This document shows, one piece after another, positions 52,729 to 62,148 of a stretch of 64,000 nt of DNA. The translations under genes were made by a program, and so were the position numbers. Under the pieces are notes generated by a model. That model saw only the letters and a list, made by a program, of their open reading frames with translations, searched no databases and was not told the origin of the DNA. This DNA comes from Bradymonas sediminis (GTDB lineage Bacteria > Myxococcota_A > Bradymonadia > Bradymonadales > Bradymonadaceae), in NCBI RefSeq assembly GCF_003258315.1, contig NZ_CP030032.1, positions 2,953,804-3,017,803 of the forward strand, written 5' to 3'. Numbering within the stretch: position 1 is the first letter of the stretch; every line of letters starts with the position of its first letter.

Positions 52729-53061
52729 ATGATCTCATTGACCCAAAAAGCAGCCAATAAGGCTGTCGATATGATGCGCGAGAACGACATTGACCCCAAG
52801 AGCTCCTACGGGCTTCGCCTTGGCGTAAAAGCCGGCGGGTGCTCCGGGATGAACTATGTCCTCGACATCGTCGAGAAGCCCCGCGAAAACGACCGCGTCT
52901 TTCAGCTCCACGGCGTCAACGTCTATTGCGACCCCAAGAGCTATCTCTACCTCAACGGCACCGAGGTGGACTGGCAGGACGGCATGGTCGACGCCGGGTT
53001 CAAATTCAGCAACCCCAACGCCAAGCGATCCTGCGGGTGCGGCACCAGCTTCACGACCTGA
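52729..53061 (+). CDS. A-type iron-sulfur carrier (IscA/ErpA family)
   Basis: 110 residues. It has the three conserved Cys of A-type carriers: one in KAGGCSGMNYVL and the pair in SCGCGTSF near the C-terminus. These bind an Fe-S cluster and hand it to apoproteins in the cytoplasm. LTQKAANKAVDMM at the start is also typical. Whether it is the IscA, ErpA or SufA member cannot be decided, since no isc or suf genes are adjacent. A terminator follows. Confidence 0.92.
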   Translation: MISLTQKAANKAVDMMRENDIDPKSSYGLRLGVKAGGCSGMNYVLDIVEKPRENDRVFQLHGVNVYCDPKSYLYLNGTEVDWQDGMVDAGFKFSNPNAKRSCGCGTSFTT

Positions 53062-53087
53062 TCCGCGCCGCTAATACGCGTTAAACG

Positions 53088-53117
53088 AAAAAACCGGCCC
53101 TGATGGCCGGTTTTTTT
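53088..53117 (+). terminator. Terminator after the Fe-S carrier gene
   Basis: A6 then CCGGCC (53094-53099) pairs with GGCCGG (53105-53110), loop CTGAT, then T7; usable on both strands. Confidence 0.85.
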
Positions 53118-53135
53118 ATGCCTCTGAAGAACGAC

Positions 53136-53546
53136 TCAGGCGCCGGCAACCCCCGCCGCCGCCATCAGCGCAGCGAAACTGCCGAAGAATAACACCACCG
53201 CCCCGACCGACAGGCAGGTGCCAATCACCACAAGGCCCACGTTCGCCACGCTCAGCCAGAAGCCAATCTTGGTGACGGTCTTCCCAGCCGCAGAGCTCTT
53301 ACCACTCTCGATATTCTTCAGCTCGATCCAGCCCATAATCGCCCCGACGACCGCCGCGATGACCGGCAATAGGACCCAGGACGCGATCCCCAGGGCGAGG
53401 GTCGCGTAGGCGAGCCCAGAGGGGTCACCGGTCGCGGAACTGCCGGTCGGCGGGCTCGAGGGCGGCTGGTAGCCCGAGTTAAGGCCGGGCCGAAACTGCG
53501 GCAGCTTCGACCAAAAAATTAACGTCATCATCAAATAGCGCAGCAT
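53136..53546 (-). CDS. DUF4190-type membrane protein
   Basis: 136 residues. A Pro/Ser-rich cytoplasmic N-terminal tail (GYQPPSSPPTGSSATGD) is followed by two membrane helices: LAYATLALGIASWVLLPVIAAVVGAIMGWIEL and IGFWLSVANVGLVVIGTCLSV. The first carries the A-x-x-A-L-x-L-G-I pattern and the G-x-x-x-x-x-x-E-L-K turn of DUF4190 proteins. Function unknown. The ribosome site of the ATG at 53546 is weak, and the next Met at 53531 or 53528 is an alternative. Confidence 0.7.
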   Translation of the reverse strand: MLRYLMMTLIFWSKLPQFRPGLNSGYQPPSSPPTGSSATGDPSGLAYATLALGIASWVLLPVIAAVVGAIMGWIELKNIESGKSSAAGKTVTKIGFWLSVANVGLVVIGTCLSVGAVVLFFGSFAALMAAAGVAGA

Positions 53547-54055
53547 AGGCGATCCTGGTGCGGGTCAAAGGGCATCGTGCGAAGCATCCTGCGAAGCTTC
53601 CTGCTTGGGCGAAAAACACTCTAAACACCATAGAGCAAAATGGAAGAACCGCGAAGGCCGGCGGCGGCGCGCTTCCCCCTATACACAGGCGCCACACTAT
53701 ATTATGACTCCCCGCGGCGATCTACACCGTGGGTAAGAGCCCGTCGATCCGGTCGAAATATCCATATATCGACTCAATATCGACTGCTTTCGCCCGAGAT
53801 TCGGTCGATAAACGTCACTTTTAGGCTCCGATGCTCGCGACGAATTACTCAGTGAGCATCATGGCTTGACGCCCCCAATCGCCTCGTGTAGGTTCCGCCA
53901 CCTTCGGGCTGCTCGGCCACGCATCCGCTTATTGGCTGCGCGTTTTGAGACAACCTGTGAGTAAATTGATAGTTTTACGGCGAGTCGTTGCGACGATTTG
54001 GCCCCTAAAATTTCGTTTAAACGAACGCGATAGATTATTTTTCAGGAGACCCATC
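53547..54055. other. Intergenic region upstream of rplU
   Basis: 509 bases without a supported gene. It holds the rplU promoter candidate at 53866 and, around 53740-53800, repeats of ATCGACT. No tRNA cloverleaf was found. Confidence 0.5.
53866..53894 (+). promoter_or_regulatory. Candidate promoter of rplU-rpmA-obgE
   Basis: TTGACG at 53866-53871, a 17-base spacer, TAGGTT at 53889-53894; about 155 bases upstream of rplU. A good -35 box, a moderate -10 box. Confidence 0.45.
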
Positions 54056-54373
54056 ATGCATGCAATTTTTAAGACCGGCGGTAAGCAGTACCGCGTCAAG
54101 GCTGGCGACGAATTCAACGTCGAGAAACTCGCCGACGCCGAGGCCGGCAGCGAAATCACCTTCGATAGCGTGCTTGCTGTAGGCGACGGCGATGATATCG
54201 CTGTTGGCCAACCGCTCGTCGAAGGCGCCACCGTCAAAGCAACGGTCGTCGACAACCATCGCGGCCCGAAGATCATCGTCTTCAAGAAAAAGCGGCGCAA
54301 AAAGTACCGCAAGAAGCAAGGTCATCGTCAGTCCTTCACGCGCATCCGCATCACGGATGTCGTCGCGGGCTAA
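54056..54373 (+). CDS. rplU: 50S ribosomal protein L21
   Basis: 105 residues from ATG 54056 with AGGAGA 6 bases upstream. [27 protein letters not shown]-like [20 protein letters not shown] and [14 protein letters not shown] are the standard L21 segments. It is a 23S-rRNA-binding protein of the large subunit. First gene of the usual rplU-rpmA-obgE cluster. Confidence 0.97.
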   Translation: MHAIFKTGGKQYRVKAGDEFNVEKLADAEAGSEITFDSVLAVGDGDDIAVGQPLVEGATVKATVVDNHRGPKIIVFKKKRRKKYRKKQGHRQSFTRIRITDVVAG

Positions 54374-54494
54374 AGCCTATTGCCCGGAGTTAATTTCGAC
54401 GCCGCTCGGGCGTCGAGAGAATCGGGCAGTTTAATCTCGAGTCAATTCAAGCGCGAATTGGTTCAACAAAGAGCAACTTAAAGGAGCGTCTGAT

Positions 54495-54770
54495 ATGGCT
54501 CATAAGAAAGGTCAAGGTAGTACACGAAACGGTCGCGATTCCAATCCACAGTACCGTGGCGTGAAATCGTTCGGCGGCGAGCTTATCAAAGCGGGCACGA
54601 TCATCGTGCGCCAGTGCGGCACCAAATTCCACCCCGGCCTGCACGTGGGCATGGGCAAGGATTATACGATCTACGCAAAAACCGAAGGTCGTGTACATTT
54701 TCGTAACGTCGCAGGTGGCCGCAAAGTCATCTCGATCATTCCGAGCGAAGATGTCGCAGCAGCTGAGTAA
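54495..54770 (+). CDS. rpmA: 50S ribosomal protein L27
   Basis: 91 residues starting [20 protein letters not shown], the highly conserved N-terminus that reaches towards the peptidyl-transferase centre, followed by [15 protein letters not shown] and NVGMGKD-like [19 protein letters not shown] lies upstream of the ATG. It is the second gene of the cluster. Confidence 0.97.
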   Translation: MAHKKGQGSTRNGRDSNPQYRGVKSFGGELIKAGTIIVRQCGTKFHPGLHVGMGKDYTIYAKTEGRVHFRNVAGGRKVISIIPSEDVAAAE

Positions 54771-54887
54771 GTTTGCCCCACGCCTTCGGGCGGGCAATAT
54801 GCTTTAAAGCTTAAAATGCGGTTCGCATCGCCCCTGTCCCACCCCAAGCGTGGTTCAGGGGCTTTGTTATTCGGACCCACTCATTAA

Positions 54888-55967
<1,080 letters not shown>

Positions 55968-55976
55968 TCTTGAACC

Positions 55977-56022
55977 AAAAAAATCGTCGGCCCGAAGAGA
56001 TTCGGCGCCGACGATTTTTTTT
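55977..56022. terminator. Terminator after obgE
   Basis: A7 with ATCGTCGGC up to 55991 pairs with GCCGACGAT from 56007 and a T8 run; bidirectional, serving also the small gene at 56043 on the other strand. Confidence 0.85.
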
Positions 56023-56042
56023 GCCTTAAATACGTCAAAAAT

Positions 56043-56252
56043 TCAGGCGGACTTCTCAGCCCCTTCCTCGTCCTGCTCCCCGGCCGCCGCGCCGTCGCGC
56101 GCCTGCTGTTTCTCGCGAATCGCCTGGCGGCGCTCGCGGCGCTTCTTCAACTCCCGCGCCTCTTCCTGAGCCGCGTGTCGCCCCAGGTAGAAGCCCGCGA
56201 GCAGACCAATAAAGAGGGCGATGGGGATATAAAATATATGTGCGCTCGACAT
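56043..56252 (-). CDS. Small single-helix membrane protein
   Basis: 69 residues from ATG 56252 with GAGGAA upstream. One membrane helix (IFYIPIALFIGLLAGFYLG) with a G-x-x-x-G-x-x-x-G-like face, followed by a basic and then acidic cytoplasmic tail (KKRRERRQAIREKQQ; EQDEEGAEKSA). Function unknown. It is downstream of the ccmC/CcmD-like pair on the same strand and may be co-transcribed with them. Confidence 0.65.
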   Translation of the reverse strand: MSSAHIFYIPIALFIGLLAGFYLGRHAAQEEARELKKRRERRQAIREKQQARDGAAAGEQDEEGAEKSA

Positions 56253-56315
56253 GAATTTCCTCGCTTGAATGCGTCGTTCTATAGAGCTCGATGCTCGACC
56301 CGGTTCAGCCCGCTT

Positions 56316-56861
56316 CTATTCCATATCGTCAAAGACGACGTCCATGCGCCGGCCTAACTCGTCCAGCTCGCGATTGAGCGCGCGCTGGCGGCGCATGGTC
56401 ATAAAGATCATGGCGAAGATGAAGATCCACAGCACAAAATAGGCCGCAACCATCAGCGGGCCGCCGGGGATCTTCCCGTGCTGCCAGGCCTGCTTTAGCC
56501 CGACGCGTCGGGCCTGAGTGACGACCTCGGCGCTCACCGCCATGGCGATCGCGACCTGGGCCTCGGAGCCCGAAAGCTGCTGGGCAACCACAGGCTTGGC
56601 CGCGGGAGCCGCGTCTTCGGCGCCCGCCTCTTCCAGCGCGACCTCATCCGCCGCAACTTCGGCCGCAGCCGGCTCTGGTGCGCCCTGGGCGAACGCCACC
56701 GAGCCAGCGCCCACCGGCCCAAGCGAAAGAAGCGCCAGGAGCGCAGCGACCACGCCGGACTTAAGCCAGCGCCGGGGCGAATGACGACGGTCCCTCACCG
56801 GCTCGGGATATGCGCCCAACAGCGTTACATGGGTAAGCGGGCTACGTGTCGATCTCTTCAT
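56316..56861 (-). CDS. CcmD-like protein with long N-terminal extension
   Basis: 181 residues from ATG 56861 (AAGAG upstream). The C-terminal 50 residues are CcmD-like: GGPLMVAAYFVLWIFIFAMI then FMTMRRQRALNRELDEL. The first 130 are a signal-like segment (VVAALLALLSLGPVGAGSVAFAQ) and an Ala/Glu-rich periplasmic region (PEPAAAEVAADEVALEEAG). CcmD is a small membrane protein needed with CcmABC to load haem onto CcmE. It lies downstream of ccmC on the same strand, which supports the call. The extension is unusual since CcmD is normally 50-70 residues. Confidence 0.6.
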   Translation of the reverse strand: MKRSTRSPLTHVTLLGAYPEPVRDRRHSPRRWLKSGVVAALLALLSLGPVGAGSVAFAQGAPEPAAAEVAADEVALEEAGAEDAAPAAKPVVAQQLSGSEAQVAIAMAVSAEVVTQARRVGLKQAWQHGKIPGGPLMVAAYFVLWIFIFAMIFMTMRRQRALNRELDELGRRMDVVFDDME

Positions 56862-56965
56862 AGCAACTCTTCTTTGTTGAGAACTCAACCGCGAGAACTT
56901 TAGGTCCTCAAAAAACGAATATCTACAACCGTCGGGCGCACCTGCAAGGATGCCTCCCCCGGCGT

Positions 56966-57673
56966 CTATGCCTCGGTCAGCACCTGTGCGGCGTCTTCGA
57001 CATCCAGGTAAAGGCGATCCACCGTGCGCTGCGTCAAACGCACGCGAAGGCGCAGCCAAAATAGCACTAAAAACAGCCCCAAAAACGCCAGCATCGCCGC
57101 CGACAGCGCCATCTTCATATCCGGCGCCAGCCCCCCGCCGCCCTCCCGCTCAATCACCGGATGCATGCCGCCCCACTGGCGCACCGCATAGTGAATAATC
57201 GGAATGTCGACGAAGGCGATAATCGCCAGCACCGCCGCGATCTTGCGCACGCGCTCCCCGGAACCCGAGAAGACCCGTAACAGCATATAGCCGGTATAGA
57301 GGAGGAAGAGCACAAAGGTCGCGGTTAACTGCGGGTCCCACGTCCACGCCCTGCCCCAGGCTTTATAGGCCCACAGCGGCCCGGACACGAGCACATAGAG
57401 GCAAAAGAGCAGCCCGACTTCGGCGCCGCTGACCGCGACCATATCCCAGATGCGGTTGGGCTTTATCAGGTACAGCAGGCTCGCCAGCGACGCGATCGTG
57501 AACCCGGCGTACATGATCATCGCCGCGGGCACGTGCACATAAAAGATCTTCTGCACGATCCCCATCGTCAGCTCGACCGGGGCGTAGAAGAAGATCAGAT
57601 AGAGCGTGGCCATAAAGGCCAGGGCGCTCAGAGCGGCGATTATCGGAAAGATTTTTTCGAGGATACGAACCAT
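56966..57673 (-). CDS. ccmC: Haem exporter/chaperone CcmC
   Basis: 235 residues from ATG 57673 (AGGTG upstream); earlier in-frame starts lack support. It has six membrane helices, the tryptophan-rich haem-binding motif WGRAWTWDPQLT (usual form WGxxWxWDxR) near residue 120, and the conserved His in YVHVPAAMIM and IIHYAVRQWGG. CcmC presents haem to CcmE in cytochrome c maturation (system I). The other ccm genes are not in the window except a CcmD-like gene next to it. A Gln replaces the usual Arg after WDP. Confidence 0.88.
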   Translation of the reverse strand: MVRILEKIFPIIAALSALAFMATLYLIFFYAPVELTMGIVQKIFYVHVPAAMIMYAGFTIASLASLLYLIKPNRIWDMVAVSGAEVGLLFCLYVLVSGPLWAYKAWGRAWTWDPQLTATFVLFLLYTGYMLLRVFSGSGERVRKIAAVLAIIAFVDIPIIHYAVRQWGGMHPVIEREGGGGLAPDMKMALSAAMLAFLGLFLVLFWLRLRVRLTQRTVDRLYLDVEDAAQVLTEA

Positions 57674-57889
57674 GAGCATCACCTGCCTTGCGGGTGGGAA
57701 CTGCGTGCCGCGCACCAGAATCCTGGGACAATAGCGCAGCGAATTGCGCCGACCGGCGATTAGCACACGCGGCCAGCGTGAACAACGCACAAGCCGGGTC
57801 CGCGCGTGATTGCGTCACCTCCGGGGCTATTGTATGGTCTGCGAGTAGGTGCATTAGGCGATAACCCAGCAAATTCGGACACCCTCGGT

Positions 57890-59002
57890 ATGATTCCAAA
57901 AAGAATCTTTGAACAGTCTATCCAGCGCTATTTTAAGCCCATCCTGCCCTATCTTCAGGACGCGTCGGTCAGCGAGATCATGATCAACGGGCCCGACGAT
58001 ATCTGGATCGAGGTCAGCGGAAAGCTGCACAAAACCGACGCCCGCTTTGAGACCAACGACGATCTGATGGGCGGGGTCAAGAATATCGCGCAATACGTCG
58101 GCAAGACCCTCGACGAGCTCAACCCGCGCATGGACGCGCGTCTGCCCGACGGCAGCCGTGTCCACGTCGTGTTGCCCCCATGCGCCCGAAACGGCATCAG
58201 CCTGGCGATTCGTCGCTTCGGCACCTTCTCGCTCAACATGGAAGCGCTGGTCGGCTACGGCAGCATCACCGAGGATGCCGCCGCGTTCGTCAAAACCTGC
58301 GTCGAGATGAAGCGCAACCTGGTGGTCGCCGGCGGTACCGGTAGTGGTAAGACCTCGCTGCTCAACTGTATCTCACTGCTCATCGACCCGGCCGACCGCA
58401 TCATCGTCATCGAGGACTCCACCGAGCTCCAGATGCAGCAGCCCCACGTCATCATGATGGAGGCCCGCCAGCCCGACGCGCGTGGGCGCGGCGCGGTCAC
58501 GATCGGCAACCTCTTTCACTCTGCGATGCGACTGCGCCCCGACCGAATCGTCATCGGTGAGATCCGCGGCGGCGAGGCGCTGGACCTGCTTCAGGCGATG
58601 ACCTCGGGTCACGGCGGCTCCATGACCACGACCCACGCAACCTATCCCGACGATACGCTGCGCCGTCTGGAGACCATGGCGATGATGTCGCCGGTGCAAT
58701 TGCCGCTGACCGCCCTGCGCAGCCAGGTCGCCTCGGCCGTGCAGGTGATCGTGCAGACCAGTCGCTTCAGCGACGGCTCGCGTAAGCTCACCCATATCGC
58801 CGAGGTCCTCGACCTGTCGCCCAACGGCGAGTATCAGATTCACCCCCTCTTCGAGTTCGTCCACCGCGGCACCGACGAAGACGGCAAGGTGAAAGGCAAG
58901 CTCGAACCCATGGGCAATTTGCCCACCTTTATGAAAGAAGCGAAGCGACAGGGCATCCGCCTGGAAGAGTCCTGGTTCCAACCCGATCCGAACTCCGACT
59001 AA
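57890..59002 (+). CDS. CpaF/TadA-family secretion ATPase
   Basis: 370 residues from ATG 57890. The N-terminal part (LPYLQDASVSEIMINGPDDIWIEVSGK) is the N1C-like region; the ATPase core has the Walker A VAGGTGSGKTSLL (about 147-160), an acidic Asp box IVIEDSTELQM, a Walker B-like RLRPDRIVIGEIRGGEA and the His box TGHGGSMTTTHATY. CpaF hexamers power Flp/Tad pili or type II/IV-like secretion at the inner membrane. No other tad gene is adjacent; a pseudokinase gene follows 69 bases later. It has the usual length for CpaF without a long N-terminal domain. Confidence 0.85.
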   Translation: MIPKRIFEQSIQRYFKPILPYLQDASVSEIMINGPDDIWIEVSGKLHKTDARFETNDDLMGGVKNIAQYVGKTLDELNPRMDARLPDGSRVHVVLPPCARNGISLAIRRFGTFSLNMEALVGYGSITEDAAAFVKTCVEMKRNLVVAGGTGSGKTSLLNCISLLIDPADRIIVIEDSTELQMQQPHVIMMEARQPDARGRGAVTIGNLFHSAMRLRPDRIVIGEIRGGEALDLLQAMTSGHGGSMTTTHATYPDDTLRRLETMAMMSPVQLPLTALRSQVASAVQVIVQTSRFSDGSRKLTHIAEVLDLSPNGEYQIHPLFEFVHRGTDEDGKVKGKLEPMGNLPTFMKEAKRQGIRLEESWFQPDPNSD

Positions 59003-59071
59003 GCACCCCCTGTCGCTTTTAGCCCCGCGATTCGTCGCGTTTCACAGTGTAGCAAGGCCCCCTAAAGCTCT

Positions 59072-61072
59072 ATGTCCGACGATAGATTTAAACAGGCGAG
59101 ACGAAGCCTCATCGACCGTAATAACCAGCGCCGCCAGCAGGGAGGCGACGATATGGCGGATGACGACTTCTACGAGGACGAGAAGACCCTCATGGTCAGC
59201 ATCGACTCGATGAGCGCCCCGCCGTCGCAGCCCTCGCAGCCAGCGCCTCCGTCCTACCATTCGATGCCGGATGAGGACGATTTTGAGGATGCCGCCACCC
59301 AGATGGTGGACCTGAACGCGTTCCAGCAACCGCCGGGCTATTATGGGGAGAGCACCGACCCGCGCCGCGATGCCCTGTCAGCGCCGAGCCCATCGGTGGG
59401 CATCGGCGCACAGCAGCAATTCGGCCCCGCGGGCGGCGTCGCCCAATTTGTCCCCGACACCTCGGTCGCGGGTCACGAAGGGCATACCGACTTCATCAAT
59501 ATCGAAGAGTTGGCCGCCCAGGGAGCCAACTTCGGCGGGCCCGCCGCCGGCCCCGCGGGCGGGATCATGGACGACCCGGTGCTCACCCACGGGTACCAAT
59601 TTGGCCCTCAATCGGTCCAAGAAGGTGAGATCACACTTATCTTCGCGCAGAACCCGCTGGGCCGACCGGTCGTGCTCCGCCGCATCTGGTCGGAAGCCCC
59701 CAACGCGATGCCCGCCGAATGGCGCCAGCGCCTGGCCCAACTCGAAGCCCTAAAAGTCCCCGGACTCGTGCCGCTTAACGGCGTGCTCGCCTCCCAGTCG
59801 GGCGTGTGGGCGGAGATGGCGAAACCCGAGGGGTATCGCCTCTCAGCGGTGATCGAGCAGCATGGACCGCAATCCCCCGAGCACGTCACCGGTTGGTTGA
59901 AGCAATGCGCCGAAGTCCTGCAGGCGGTTCACGAGGCGGGGCTGCTCTACGTCAACCTGAACCTGGACGCGATTTGGATCCAGGAAGATAACTCGATCAT
60001 GGTTGAGCCCTTCGACTTGCTCAGCTTCGAGTCGCGCGGTCACCTGGGCGAATTCGGCCCGATGGAGCTGCGCCGTCCGCCCCAGGACCGCCAACTCACA
60101 CCGGCCACCGACGTCTATAGCCTGGCCGCCGTCGGCACCGCGGCGCTCACCGGCATGCCGCTGTCGCCCCAGAGCCTCGACGCAATCGACGACAAGAGAC
60201 TGGTCAAGCAATTGCGCCTTGGCCTGTCAGACAACCCGGCCGAGCGCCCGCAAACGATGGCCGACTTCGGCTCAAAGCTGAGGGTCCGCGGCGCCAGCGG
60301 CGGCAGCAAGATTAACTTCGACCCGTCCCAGCTCGACATCAAAGTCGTCGCGGCCATCGCCGTGCTCCTGCTCGGCGGGTTCGCCGGCTATATGTATTGG
60401 AATAAGCAGCAGGCTGAGAAGGCCGCGCTCGAACAGGCGCGCATCCAGGCAGCTCAGATGGACGCGCCCATCGACGCCCCCGCGGCCCCGGGCGGCGCAA
60501 ACCCTGCAGCACCCGGCGCGCCAGCAGCACCCGGCGCGCCTGCGGCGCCCGGTGCGCCTGCGGCACCCGGCGCCCCCCTGGCCGGAGTCGTCCCCGATTC
60601 GCGCCTGCAGGTGGTGACCAGCTACCAGGTCAACCCGCCCACCACGGAGGCCGAGGAGGCTCAGCTCAGCCCCGAAGAGCTCGAAGCCCAGTCGACGGCG
60701 CTGCTTGAAACCGCCCGCGCCCGCATGGCCAAGGGCGACAAACTTGCCAAGGCCAGCGACCAACTCCAGGAGTATCGCAGCGCGCTTGAGAGCGTGACCA
60801 AGTCCATTCGCCTGCGCAAAAATGCGCCGACCGATGAAGAGAAGCAATTGCTCGCCGATCTTCTGCAGAAGAAGCCGCTGCGCGACTATGAGGCCCGACA
60901 GCGCGAGCGCATCACCAAGGCGATCGACAAGGACAATATCGGCGACGCGACCCGCTCCTATAAGACCCTGGCGACGCTGGATTATCGCGCTGAGTCGGAG
61001 CATTTCTTCCAGAATAACCCGACCGCGAAGGTCCGCGTGCTCTCGCCGAAGCAGAGCCCCGCGCCCGAATGA
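59072..61072 (+). CDS. Transmembrane pseudokinase-like protein
   Basis: 666 residues. A low-complexity acidic N-terminal part (1-180) contains two EDEKTLMV/EDAATQMV motifs like FHA-binding TxxMV phosphosites. A Hanks-kinase-like domain (about 184-410) follows, but it is degenerate: VVLRRIW has Arg where the ATP-binding Lys should be, YVNLNLDAIWI replaces HRDLKPxN, and VEPFDLL replaces DFG. A membrane helix (VVAAIAVLLLGGFAGYMYW, about 425-443) follows, then an APGAPA-type repeat, and a C-terminal helical domain (LLETARARMAKGDKLAKASD). Likely a non-catalytic receptor or scaffold. It is in the same direction as the CpaF gene, 69 bases away. Confidence 0.8.
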   Translation: MSDDRFKQARRSLIDRNNQRRQQGGDDMADDDFYEDEKTLMVSIDSMSAPPSQPSQPAPPSYHSMPDEDDFEDAATQMVDLNAFQQPPGYYGESTDPRRDALSAPSPSVGIGAQQQFGPAGGVAQFVPDTSVAGHEGHTDFINIEELAAQGANFGGPAAGPAGGIMDDPVLTHGYQFGPQSVQEGEITLIFAQNPLGRPVVLRRIWSEAPNAMPAEWRQRLAQLEALKVPGLVPLNGVLASQSGVWAEMAKPEGYRLSAVIEQHGPQSPEHVTGWLKQCAEVLQAVHEAGLLYVNLNLDAIWIQEDNSIMVEPFDLLSFESRGHLGEFGPMELRRPPQDRQLTPATDVYSLAAVGTAALTGMPLSPQSLDAIDDKRLVKQLRLGLSDNPAERPQTMADFGSKLRVRGASGGSKINFDPSQLDIKVVAAIAVLLLGGFAGYMYWNKQQAEKAALEQARIQAAQMDAPIDAPAAPGGANPAAPGAPAAPGAPAAPGAPAAPGAPLAGVVPDSRLQVVTSYQVNPPTTEAEEAQLSPEELEAQSTALLETARARMAKGDKLAKASDQLQEYRSALESVTKSIRLRKNAPTDEEKQLLADLLQKKPLRDYEARQRERITKAIDKDNIGDATRSYKTLATLDYRAESEHFFQNNPTAKVRVLSPKQSPAPE

Positions 61073-61171
61073 GTCGTGCTGACCGATAGTTATCTTTTAG
61101 ATCCAAAACTTGCTTCGTTCGTTTGAATAAATACCCCGTTGGTATGGATTGAAACTTTCGCAAGAGGACGC

Positions 61172-62053
61172 ATGATGATGAGCCAAAAACAAAATTTATT
61201 CGCTCCCGAAAAATCGGCACCGTTGCTCCGCAAAGGCCGAATTCTTCTGTTGGCCGGCGTCATGCTTGGGTGCGTCTCCGCCTGTGGTGAGGCGGAGCAG
61301 GTCGAGGCGCCCAGCGCCTATGACTTCGAAGTTCAGGTCGCGGTGGCCGACGAAAACCAGCGCCCTGTCGCCAAAGCCCCGGTGGTCTTGGACGGCAATA
61401 TCGTCGGCTACACCGACCGCGATGGCATCTACCAGGCCACGCTCAACGAGTACGTCAACACCGAGGTCAGCCTGGCGATCGGCGAGATCGAGGGCTATGT
61501 CGTCCCCGAGACGGCCCAGACCATTACGACGCTACAGCGCGTCAAGACCATCGACGGGTTCAGCAACAGCCCGGTGCGCCTGCAAACCAACCTTCAATCA
61601 ATCCGCAACGACTATCTGGTCTGGATCGACATCGAGTGCGGCGAGGAGATCGACGCCGAGGTTTGCCAGAAATTCCCAATCAAATTTAACGGCGAAGAGG
61701 TCGCCAAGACCGACGCCGAGGGCCGCGCTCATTTCGACTTCAAGGGCATCCCGGAGCAGACGGTCACCCTGCAGATCGACACACCGAAGTATATGCCCAA
61801 GCAGGGGCACACGACGGATGATTTCTACGAAATCACCCCCGCCAACCCGACCTATGAGATCACCCTGGGGCTCGCCTCGGAGGTGCTGACGATCAACCAG
61901 AAATTTGGCGACCCCAAGGCCGCCGAACGCCTCGCCGAAAAGAAGGCGCGCCAGCAGGCCGCCGCGCGTCGACGCGCCGCCCAAAGCCGCAAGAAGGCCA
62001 AGAAGAAAGAAGCGAAAAAAGCGAAGGACGCCGGCGTCATCGACCTGTGGTAA
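61172..62053 (+). CDS. Lipoprotein with PEGA/carboxypeptidase-regulatory-like domains
   Basis: 293 residues from the first of three consecutive ATGs (61172-61178); GAGG lies upstream. The lipobox is VMLGC or VSAC. The mature part has two Ig-like beta-sandwich regions: VQVAVADENQRPVAKAPVVL then GYTDRDGIYQATL, and KFNGEEVAKTDAEGRAHFDF, which are carboxypeptidase-regulatory or PEGA-like. The C-terminal 45 residues are Lys/Ala/Arg-rich (KKARQQAAARRRAAQSRKKA), which may bind polyanions such as peptidoglycan or LPS. Function unknown. It may belong to the CpaF-pseudokinase group by position. Confidence 0.65.
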   Translation: MMMSQKQNLFAPEKSAPLLRKGRILLLAGVMLGCVSACGEAEQVEAPSAYDFEVQVAVADENQRPVAKAPVVLDGNIVGYTDRDGIYQATLNEYVNTEVSLAIGEIEGYVVPETAQTITTLQRVKTIDGFSNSPVRLQTNLQSIRNDYLVWIDIECGEEIDAEVCQKFPIKFNGEEVAKTDAEGRAHFDFKGIPEQTVTLQIDTPKYMPKQGHTTDDFYEITPANPTYEITLGLASEVLTINQKFGDPKAAERLAEKKARQQAAARRRAAQSRKKAKKKEAKKAKDAGVIDLW

Positions 62054-62148
62054 GTTGGCCGCAATTCGCCTAGCGCGCCGTGGATTTATCGCCTGATACT
62101 CTCCCCCAGGCATCCTCGGCGCGCTCATCCCCCCACACCGCCATTGTA

